From Elusimicrobiota bacterium (GTDB lineage: Bacteria; Elusimicrobiota; Elusimicrobia; UBA1565; UBA9628), in NCBI GenBank assembly GCA_028717525.1, contig JAQUNT010000163.1:1-5971 (forward strand): a stretch of 5,971 nucleotides of DNA. The letters are read 5' to 3'. Shown piece after piece: positions 1-4,858 of this stretch. Below the pieces are notes generated by a model, which was given only the letters and a program-made list of their open reading frames with translations, did not search any database and had not been told where the DNA came from. How positions within the stretch are numbered: the first letter of the stretch is position 1; the number at the start of each line of letters is the position of its first letter. The position numbers and the translations under genes are program-made.

Positions 1-63
1 GGCCAGCACGTCGCCGGCCTCGGGCTTGGGGTGGACGAGGGCGTCGTTGAGGTAGAGTCTCAT
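1..63 (-). CDS. N-terminal fragment of an unrecognised protein
   Basis: Reading the minus strand from the ATG at 63-61 gives 21 uninterrupted codons to the window edge, beginning MRLYLNDALV. The start is supported by AGGAGG four bases upstream, the only strong Shine-Dalgarno seen in the window, and by a possible -10 (TATAGT) further upstream. The gene is divergent from the radical SAM gene beginning at 142. The fragment is too short to assign a family: it starts like a small soluble beta-strand protein and shows no signal peptide. The gene continues to the left of the window. I am fairly sure it is a real start and do not know the product. Confidence 0.6.
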   Translation of the reverse strand, partial: MRLYLNDALVHPKPEAGDVLA

Positions 64-72
64 GGTTCCTCC

Positions 73-88
73 TGGACCAGGGGGTCCA
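73..88. promoter_or_regulatory. Palindrome TGGACC-N4-GGTCCA, candidate operator
   Basis: TGGACC at 73-78 and GGTCCA at 83-88 are perfect inverted copies separated by four bases. The palindrome touches the putative minus-strand -10 and covers the predicted transcription start of the left-edge gene, while its other end abuts that gene's ribosome site. A repressor bound here would block that promoter. If transcription started earlier, it could instead fold as a 5' hairpin next to the ribosome site. The function is inferred; the symmetry is directly visible. Confidence 0.4.
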
Positions 89-93
89 CTATA
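88..93 (-). promoter_or_regulatory. Putative -10 element for the left-edge gene
   Basis: On the minus strand this reads TATAGT. Transcription would start near 81-82, leaving a leader of roughly 20 bases that carries the AGGAGG ribosome site before the ATG at 63. No convincing -35 hexamer is seen at the usual distance. It is assigned from position and match only. Confidence 0.4.
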
Positions 94-124
94 CATACGA
101 GCTCGGGCCGAAAAAGTTCCCTTG

Positions 125-133
125 TGCTAGAAT
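125..133 (+). promoter_or_regulatory. Extended -10 promoter for the first radical SAM gene
   Basis: TGC followed by TAGAAT (hexamer 128-133) makes an extended -10. It ends eight bases before the GTG at 142, so transcription would begin at or within about two bases of the start codon. There is no Shine-Dalgarno before 142 and no good -35. It matches the layout before three other genes in the window. Confidence 0.5.
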
Positions 134-141
134 GGTCCCGC

Positions 142-1008
142 GTGGAAGAGCCTCTTTTCCGGCCGCCGGCCGAGGCGGACAGCCTGATCCTGCAGGTGGA
201 CCGGGGCTGTCCCTACAACCGCTGCTCGTTCTGCGGGATGTACGCGGGCGTGCCTTTCCGCAGGCTGAAGCCGCCCGAGGTCGCGGCCTTGCTGGCCCGC
301 GCGGGGCGCCCGGACGCGCGGCGGGTGTTCCTGGCCGACGGGGACGTACTGCGCCGGCCTTTCGCCGAGCTGGCCGCCATCCTCAAGCTCCTGGGCGAAC
401 GCCTGCCCGGCCTGGCCCGGGTCAACCTGTACGCCACGGGCACGGCCATCGCCGGGAAATCCGACGCGGAGCTGCGCGCCCTGCGGGAGCTGAAGCTGCG
501 CACCCTCTACCTCGGGCTGGAGAGCGGCGACGAGGCGGCGCTCAAGAGCATGCGCAAGGCCGAGTCCGCCGGGCTGATGGTCCGCGAGGCGGTCCGGGCG
601 CAGGCCTGCGGACTGCATCTCTCCGTGATGGTCCTGCTGGGCCTGGGCGGCAAGGAGCGCAGCGCGGAGCACGCCCGGGCCACGGCCGCGGCCCTCAACC
701 GGATGCAGCCGCGGCTGCTCTCGGCCCTGCGGGTGATCCCGGTGCCCGGCACCGAGCTGCAGCGGGAGATCCGGGCCGGGCGCTTCGCGGAGCTCTCGGA
801 ATATCAGGCGGTGCAGGAACTGCGGGCCTTGCTCGCGGGCCTGGAGCTCTCGCGCACCGTGTTCCGGGCCAACCACGCCTCCAACGTGGTCCCGCTGGAA
901 GGGTCCTTGCCCAAAGACCAGGCGCGGCTGCTGGCGGAGCTCGACGCCCTGCTGGAGTCCGGGCGGCTGGACCGCGATTCGCCCGGTCCCGCGCCCCTGT
1001 GGCTGTGA
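142..1008 (+). CDS. Radical SAM protein with CX4CX2C cluster
   Basis: This is a 288-residue radical SAM enzyme of unknown reaction. The [4Fe-4S] site is C23, C28 and C31 (GCPYNRCSFCGMY), a CX4CX2C spacing rather than the commoner CX3CX2C. It follows a PLFRPPAEADSLILQ start typical, as I recall, of a family of uncharacterised radical SAM proteins. Core strands follow at FLADGD (about 63-68), NLYATG (about 95-100) and LYLGLESGD (about 122-130), then VPGTEL (about 201-206). A conserved-looking HASN segment lies near 244-247. No SPASM domain, B12 domain or signal peptide is seen, so it should be cytosolic. The reading frame stays open upstream to a GTG at 31, but that would overlap the divergent gene and its promoter. 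GTG 142 fits the homologous N-terminus and sits eight bases after an extended -10; GTG 124 is the alternative. It is a single gene converging on the minus-strand operon. Substrate unknown. Confidence 0.85.
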   Translation: MEEPLFRPPAEADSLILQVDRGCPYNRCSFCGMYAGVPFRRLKPPEVAALLARAGRPDARRVFLADGDVLRRPFAELAAILKLLGERLPGLARVNLYATGTAIAGKSDAELRALRELKLRTLYLGLESGDEAALKSMRKAESAGLMVREAVRAQACGLHLSVMVLLGLGGKERSAEHARATAAALNRMQPRLLSALRVIPVPGTELQREIRAGRFAELSEYQAVQELRALLAGLELSRTVFRANHASNVVPLEGSLPKDQARLLAELDALLESGRLDRDSPGPAPLWL

Positions 1009-1015
1009 GCCCGGC

Positions 1016-1933
1016 CTAGCCGCGGGCCCGTCGCGCGATCCAGGACTGCGTGCCGGTCGAACAATAATAGACCGAGATCTTCCTCTTGGCCCTCAGCGCC
1101 GCGAGCAGGACCTCGAGCGCCGCTTCTTCGCTGCCCGCCACCCCGGACCAGGTCAGAGCCGCGCGCCGGCCGTGCGCGCGCCGGCCCTCCATGCGCGCCG
1201 CGTTGGCCGCCGAAGCGAAGAGCTCGTGCAGGATCAGGTGCCGGCAGCCCAGCTCCTCCAGCTGCCCCAGCAAGGCCAGGACCCGGCCCTTGTCCTCCGG
1301 GATCATGGGGATCTCCACCTCCACGTCCTTGAAGACCCCCGAGGCCGAAGCCGCCGGCGCCGGGTCATACCCGTTGGCCGCCAGGTTCAGGCGCAGACCC
1401 GACACTCCGGCCGCCTTCAGGCTTCTCAGGACCGGCAGGCTCAGCAGATCCCCGTTGGTGTAGAGGTCTATGCGCAGGGACCGGCCGAAGCGCCGGCGCA
1501 GAGCCCGAGCCAAAGCCAGGACCTTCCGCTTTTCGAGCAGAGGCTCCCCGCCGCTGATGCCCACGCTCTTGACGCCCAGGCCCGCGAGCAGCTCCACGCC
1601 CTCCTTCAAGGACCGCACCGAGCGGCCGTGCACGCTCATCTCCGCGGTCCGGGGCTTGGGGTTGAAGCAGAAGAAGCAGTCCCGATTGCACTTCAGGGTC
1701 ATCACCAGGTTGCTGCCCCGGCCGCGCAGGCAGGGCCGGCAGCCCATGGGCAGGCTCTTGGTGAAAAGCGTGAGATGCTTAGGCCAGCCCTTGACGCCCG
1801 CCGCCGCCAGCTTGCGCAGCAGAGCCGCGCGCCGCGCGCCCGAGCCCTTGGCCGCCGGAGCCAGCAGCCGCTCGCGGGACAGGCCCAAGGCGTAGCGCTG
1901 CAGGGCTTCCGACGGCTGGCGCGGTCGGGTCAT
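1016..1933 (-). CDS. Radical SAM protein with extra N-terminal CxxC
   Basis: This 305-residue radical SAM enzyme has the canonical CX3CX2C cluster C82, C86, C89 (KCNRDCFFCF) and the SAM-binding GGEP at 128-131. Typical core strands include LYTNGDLL near 157-164. An additional pair, C65 and C68 (GCRPC), lies about 14 residues before the cluster, and a further cysteine (C291 in VYYCS) sits near the C-terminus. This layout resembles, from memory, a group of uncharacterised radical SAM proteins that have CxxC-x2-G before the cluster. No full SPASM domain is present. The N-terminal 60 residues are basic and helical, with no signal peptide, so it is cytosolic. Its ATG overlaps the TGA of the FGE-like gene as ATGA, with a short GGAG just upstream, indicating translational coupling in one operon. 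The end converges on the plus-strand radical SAM gene seven bases away. Substrate unknown; a peptide or protein modification role is only a guess. Confidence 0.88.
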   Translation of the reverse strand: MTRPRQPSEALQRYALGLSRERLLAPAAKGSGARRAALLRKLAAAGVKGWPKHLTLFTKSLPMGCRPCLRGRGSNLVMTLKCNRDCFFCFNPKPRTAEMSVHGRSVRSLKEGVELLAGLGVKSVGISGGEPLLEKRKVLALARALRRRFGRSLRIDLYTNGDLLSLPVLRSLKAAGVSGLRLNLAANGYDPAPAASASGVFKDVEVEIPMIPEDKGRVLALLGQLEELGCRHLILHELFASAANAARMEGRRAHGRRAALTWSGVAGSEEAALEVLLAALRAKRKISVYYCSTGTQSWIARRARG

Positions 1934-2724
1934 CGCTCCGGACTCGGCGCCGAGCGCACCGGCCGGAAGCCCCCGTCGTCCACCGGCACCGCGGGGTCGA
2001 AGGCGCCGCGGTCCACGACGCGCATGAACCGGGCCCCGTTGTGCCAGGCGCCGCCGCGCCCCACGCGGCGGGTCCCGGCCGGCGACTCCAGGTCAGCCGC
2101 CCATTGCCAGACGTTGCCCGCCATGTCGCAGAGGCCCTGCCTGGTGTCGCCCTTGGGCTTGGAGCACACGGGCCAGGTGGCGTTGCGTCCGCAGCCCCGG
2201 CCCTTGTCGTCCATGACGGCCCGCTCGCAGTCCGGCGCTTTGCCGCCCCAGGGATACTCCCGGGCCCGCCCCGCGCCGCGGGCCGCGTATTCCCACTCCG
2301 CCTCGCTGGGCAGCCTGCCCCCGGCCCAGGCCGAGAACTCGGCCGCCTGCTTCCAGTCCACGCAGACCACCGGCTGCTCGTCGCCCAGGAAGGAGGCGGC
2401 GAGCTTCCCCGGCTTCCAGCGCTCTCCGTCGAAGACGTAGCAGGTCCCGTCCGAGGCGTGCGCCGGGGTGCAGGCCCGCGCTTTCACGCAGGCCTGATAC
2501 TGCTGGTTGGTCACCGGCGACTTGGCCATATCGAAGGACGCGACGCGCACGCGGCGGCCGGGCTGCGCCGGGCCCTCGGCGCCCATCTTGAAGCTTCCGC
2601 CCGGTATGCGGACCCATTGGATCCCGGCCGAGGCCGCGGGCTCGGGCGCGGGCGCGGCGGCCAGCAAGGCCGCGCACGACAGGAGCGCGAGGGAACAGAG
2701 GCACGGACGCGTCAGCTTTTCCAT
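1930..2724 (-). CDS. Secreted FGE/SUMF1-fold protein lacking catalytic cysteines
   Basis: This 264-residue protein has a formylglycine-generating-enzyme (FGE-sulfatase, C-type-lectin-like) fold. Landmarks in order are IPGGSFKMG (40-48), SPVTNQQYQACV (69-80), QPVVCVDW (117-124), GRLPSEAEWEYAARG (136-150), YPWG (157-160), GLCDMAGNVWQW (197-208), GRGGAW (222-227) and GFRPVR (252-257). An N-terminal hydrophobic stretch (about 9-24) marks it as exported. LLSC at 14-17 could be a lipobox, but the hydrophobic run continues past C17, so an ordinary signal peptidase site near AAA (22-24) is equally possible. True FGEs bind copper through two cysteines in the segment after GGSW/F; here that segment (about 222-240) has none, so formylglycine formation is unlikely. 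Eight cysteines elsewhere in the mature part (79, 85, 95, 121, 166, 178, 187, 199) suggest disulfides. The frame is open to an ATG at 2820, but ATG 2724 gives a proper signal peptide and lies seven bases after a -10. It is the first gene of the operon with the radical SAM gene. Confidence 0.9.
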   Translation of the reverse strand: MEKLTRPCLCSLALLSCAALLAAAPAPEPAASAGIQWVRIPGGSFKMGAEGPAQPGRRVRVASFDMAKSPVTNQQYQACVKARACTPAHASDGTCYVFDGERWKPGKLAASFLGDEQPVVCVDWKQAAEFSAWAGGRLPSEAEWEYAARGAGRAREYPWGGKAPDCERAVMDDKGRGCGRNATWPVCSKPKGDTRQGLCDMAGNVWQWAADLESPAGTRRVGRGGAWHNGARFMRVVDRGAFDPAVPVDDGGFRPVRSAPSPER

Positions 2725-2731
2725 GGCCCAA

Positions 2732-2740
2732 ATGATACCA
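2732..2740 (-). promoter_or_regulatory. Extended -10 promoter for FGE-like/radical SAM operon
   Basis: The minus strand reads TGG followed by TATCAT (hexamer 2737-2732), an extended -10 ending seven bases before the ATG at 2724. Transcription would start at or next to the start codon, and there is no Shine-Dalgarno. No clear -35 hexamer is found at 16-18 bases. Confidence 0.5.
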
Positions 2741-2778
2741 AACCAGCATCCTCGCGCAGGTCCTAGGGCCCAAAGCCC

Positions 2779-2800
2779 CTGGGCCGACTGCCCGGCCCAG
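2779..2800. promoter_or_regulatory. Inverted repeat CTGGGCC-N8-GGCCCAG between divergent promoters
   Basis: CTGGGCC at 2779-2785 and GGCCCAG at 2794-2800 are perfect inverted copies with an eight-base spacer. They lie in the 129-base gap between the divergent FGE-like and peptidase genes, about 40 bases upstream of each -10. A shared regulator site is possible, but G/C-only symmetry of this length can arise by chance in DNA this GC-rich. Confidence 0.25.
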
Positions 2801-2841
2801 CGCGGACCCACAAGGCCCATAAAGGATTCTCGAAACAGACC

Positions 2842-2847
2842 TAGAAT
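2842..2847 (+). promoter_or_regulatory. -10 element for exported peptidase gene
   Basis: TAGAAT ends six bases before the ATG at 2854, placing the transcription start on the start codon itself. No Shine-Dalgarno is present beyond a weak AGG. The hexamer overlaps one arm of a small inverted repeat, GATTCT (2825-2830) and AGAATC (2843-2848). No good -35 is visible. Confidence 0.45.
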
Positions 2848-2853
2848 CAGGCC

Positions 2854-4746
2854 ATGCGGGGCAGACAGCCCGTCGCAGTCCTCTTAGCCGCGCTCCTGGT
2901 TTGGCCTCAGCTCGCCCTGGCCGGAGGCGCCGCGGTCGCGCCGGTGCGCGTCAGCGCCCCGGCCGGCCCGGTCGCGGGCTACGGCGGCGCGGCCTTGGGC
3001 GCGATCCCGGTCAACGGCCTCGACACCCGGCTGACGCCTCTGGGCGCCTCGTTGAGCGGCCCCCGCCTCCTGGCTCCGGCCGCTCCGGTGATCGACGGCC
3101 AGCGGGCCGCGTCTCTGCCGCTTCTGCCGCCTACGGAACTTCCGATACCGCGGGCCTTGGCCGCGCCCGCTGCCGCGCCGCAGGCCAGCGATCCCGCGGC
3201 AGCGGCCCTGCCGGCCTTTGCCGTGGACAGGGCCCAGCTCCAGGCCGAGGCCCTCGCCGCGGAGCACGGCCGCTTCAGCGCCGGAGCGGCCCGGGCCCGC
3301 GCCGGCATCCTGGCCACCCTCAAATCCCTCTTCTACGACCAGGCCGCCCAGGCCGCGCGCGCCAAGGAAGTCGAAGGCATAGACCCGGACTGGGTCAAGC
3401 AGATGGAGCGCAAGGACCGGAACCTGCCCGAGAGGACCAAGCGCCGGCGCGGCGCGCTGCAGAAAGAGGGCTTCCGCGAGGCCGCGCTCAACCGCGAGCT
3501 CCTGGCCCGGCACCACGACTCCTACACCGATGAGCTGCCCATGGGCCGGATCACGGACCAGAAAGACACCGGCCGCTGCTGGATCTTCGGCGGCCTCAAC
3601 ATGATCCGCTCGCTGCTGATGTCCGAGGGGAAGGTGTCCAAGAAGTTCGAGTTCTCCGAGAACTACCTGCACTTCTTCAACATGCTGGAGAAGTCCAACC
3701 GCGCCTTCGAGAACACGGCGGCCCTGGCCGTGCGGCGCGCGGGCGGCGAGAGGATATCCGAGCGCAAGCTCCGCGCGACGGCCTCCCTGGACACCGAGGA
3801 GATCATCAGCGACGGCGGCCTGTTCGACTACTTCCAGTTCCTGGTGTCCAAGTACGGCCTGGTCCCCAAGGCCGCGATGAAGGAGACCGAGAGCGCGGGC
3901 TCCACCAAGGTCCTCAACGACGAGCTCGCGCTCTCCCTGGCCGCGAGCGTCGAGGAGCTGCTCGCCGAGACGCGCGGGCTCGGCGCCCAAGCCGCGGCGC
4001 GCCGGGCCGCCCAGATCAAGAAGGCCGCGCTGCGGCGCGTCTGGAAGATCCTGGCGGCGCACCTGGGCACCCCGCCCGAGACCTTCAAGTACCGCGCCTC
4101 GGCCAAAGGCCGGGCCCAGGAGTTCACCCCGCAGAGCTTCGCCAAGGATTTCGCGGCCTTCGATCCCGACGACTACGTCGCGGTCACGAGCATGCCCAAC
4201 CAGGCCGAAGGCGCGGCCTACCGGGTCAAGCGCTCCGCCATAGGGGCCGCGCGTCCGGGAGAGCGCCGCTACGACATCCGCTACCTCAACCTGGGCGTAG
4301 ACCGCCTCGAGGAGCTCACGCTCGCCTCCCTGCGGGGCGGCCAGCCGGTCTACTTCTCGGCCGACGTCTACAAGGACATGGACGACGACACCGGCATCAT
4401 GCACCCCGGCATCTTCAAGCGCGCCGGGGCCTACGGCCTGACCAAGGCCGAAGCCCGGGCCAAGGCCTCGCGCCAGGCCGCCAGCTTCCTCAAGGTCGGC
4501 GGCGCCAACCACGTCATGCTCATGACCGGCTTCGACCAGCCCGACCCCAAGGCCCCGGCGGTCAAGTTCAAGGTGGAGAACTCCTGGGGCAAGGGCGCCG
4601 GCGACCGCGGCGTCTACCACATGTACCGGGCCTGGCTGCGCCAGAACGTCTACGAGGTCATCGTGCACAAGAAGTTCCTCAGCCCCGCGGAGCGCAAGCT
4701 CTGGAAGGGGCCGGCCAAGAGAGTCAGCGAGAAAGACATCTATTAA
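2854..4746 (+). CDS. Exported C1B cysteine peptidase (bleomycin hydrolase-like)
   Basis: This 630-residue papain-fold peptidase belongs to the bleomycin hydrolase/aminopeptidase C group (Peptidase_C1_2), which in known members forms hexamers and trims peptide N-termini. The full catalytic set is visible: oxyanion Q236 and nucleophile C242 in TDQKDTGRCWIFGGLNMIRS, H553 in NHVMLMTGF, and N576 in VENSWGKG. The Cys-His and His-Asn distances (311 and 23) are close to those of the family. Residues 1-23 form a signal peptide ending ALA, so the protein is exported, unlike the usual cytosolic members. Residues 24-120 are an Ala/Pro/Gly/Val-rich low-complexity region and about 125-215 is charged and helical; together they form roughly 170 residues more before the nucleophile than in typical members of about 450. 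This could be a propeptide or tether. The C-terminus (EKDIY) lacks the usual arm that enters the active site. ATG 2854 is chosen because it gives the signal peptide and follows a -10 by six bases. It is followed by a strong terminator, so it is a single gene. Confidence 0.92.
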   Translation: MRGRQPVAVLLAALLVWPQLALAGGAAVAPVRVSAPAGPVAGYGGAALGAIPVNGLDTRLTPLGASLSGPRLLAPAAPVIDGQRAASLPLLPPTELPIPRALAAPAAAPQASDPAAAALPAFAVDRAQLQAEALAAEHGRFSAGAARARAGILATLKSLFYDQAAQAARAKEVEGIDPDWVKQMERKDRNLPERTKRRRGALQKEGFREAALNRELLARHHDSYTDELPMGRITDQKDTGRCWIFGGLNMIRSLLMSEGKVSKKFEFSENYLHFFNMLEKSNRAFENTAALAVRRAGGERISERKLRATASLDTEEIISDGGLFDYFQFLVSKYGLVPKAAMKETESAGSTKVLNDELALSLAASVEELLAETRGLGAQAAARRAAQIKKAALRRVWKILAAHLGTPPETFKYRASAKGRAQEFTPQSFAKDFAAFDPDDYVAVTSMPNQAEGAAYRVKRSAIGAARPGERRYDIRYLNLGVDRLEELTLASLRGGQPVYFSADVYKDMDDDTGIMHPGIFKRAGAYGLTKAEARAKASRQAASFLKVGGANHVMLMTGFDQPDPKAPAVKFKVENSWGKGAGDRGVYHMYRAWLRQNVYEVIVHKKFLSPAERKLWKGPAKRVSEKDIY

Positions 4747-4751
4747 CGGCA

Positions 4752-4778
4752 CGGCCGCCCCCCTCCGGGGGACGGCCG
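4752..4778 (+). other. GC-rich hairpin after peptidase gene
   Basis: CGGCCG at 4752-4757 pairs with CGGCCG at 4773-4778. After one C/A mismatch, CCCCC (4759-4763) pairs with GGGGG (4767-4771) around a TCC loop. It starts five bases after the stop codon and lies directly before the intrinsic terminator. It has no T-tract of its own, so it may protect the mRNA 3' end or assist pausing. Confidence 0.5.
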
Positions 4779-4779
4779 G

Positions 4780-4816
4780 ATTCCCGCATCACCTTCGGTG
4801 ATGCGGGAATTTATTT
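4780..4816 (+). terminator. Rho-independent terminator of peptidase gene
   Basis: A perfect 14-base-pair stem (4780-4793 with 4797-4810) closes on a TTC loop and is followed by TTTATTT. This is a strong intrinsic terminator ending the peptidase transcript before the SulP promoter. The T-tract is interrupted by one A. On the minus strand the A-rich flank is on the wrong side, so termination should act mainly on the plus strand. Confidence 0.88.
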
Positions 4817-4832
4817 AAGCGGAAATTTATTT
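4808..4832 (+). repeat. Short direct repeat AATTTATTT
   Basis: AATTTATTT occurs at 4808-4816 and again at 4824-4832, separated by seven bases, in the only AT-rich stretch of the window. The first copy is the terminator's T-tract and the second lies just upstream of the SulP -10, where AT-rich DNA could act as an UP-like element. It may be chance. Confidence 0.35.
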
Positions 4833-4846
4833 GAGAAGAAAAAGAA

Positions 4847-4852
4847 TATAAT
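4847..4852 (+). promoter_or_regulatory. Consensus -10 (TATAAT) for SulP gene
   Basis: A perfect TATAAT ends six bases before the ATG at 4859, so transcription would begin at the start codon. The region upstream is purine- and AT-rich with no Shine-Dalgarno at a usable distance. TTGAGA at 4831-4836 resembles a -35 but lies only ten bases away, too close to pair with this -10. Confidence 0.6.
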
Positions 4853-4858
4853 CGCTCC

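Noticed and set aside
31..141. Upstream GTG (31) as start of the first radical SAM gene
   Set aside because: It would overlap the divergent gene and run through both promoters. The added 37 residues look non-homologous, and the family-like start and -10 point to 142.
1049..1074. Inverted repeat CGGTC-N11-GACCG near the end of the minus-strand radical SAM gene, as a terminator
   Set aside because: The stem is only five pairs with an 11-base loop, lies inside coding sequence and has no following T-tract.
1172..2440. Plus-strand open frame of 422 codons across the minus operon
   Set aside because: The translation is Gln/Arg/Pro/Ala-rich low complexity with no family features. Both minus-strand genes beneath it have clear domain motifs.
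1016..2724. Reading the FGE-like and radical SAM pair as a sulfatase-maturation cassette
   Set aside because: The FGE-like protein lacks the catalytic cysteines, the radical SAM protein lacks the auxiliary-cluster layout of anaerobic sulfatase-maturating enzymes, and no sulfatase gene is in the window.
2725..2820. Upstream ATG (2820, minus) as start of the FGE-like gene
   Set aside because: It would bury the signal peptide behind 32 extra residues and place the extended -10 inside the coding region; ATG 2724 fits better.
2884..4752. Long minus-strand open frame antisense to the peptidase
   Set aside because: It is the mirror of the peptidase codons in GC-rich DNA. The product is a Leu/Gly/Arg/Val-rich string with no motif, whereas the plus frame has an intact C1B catalytic set.
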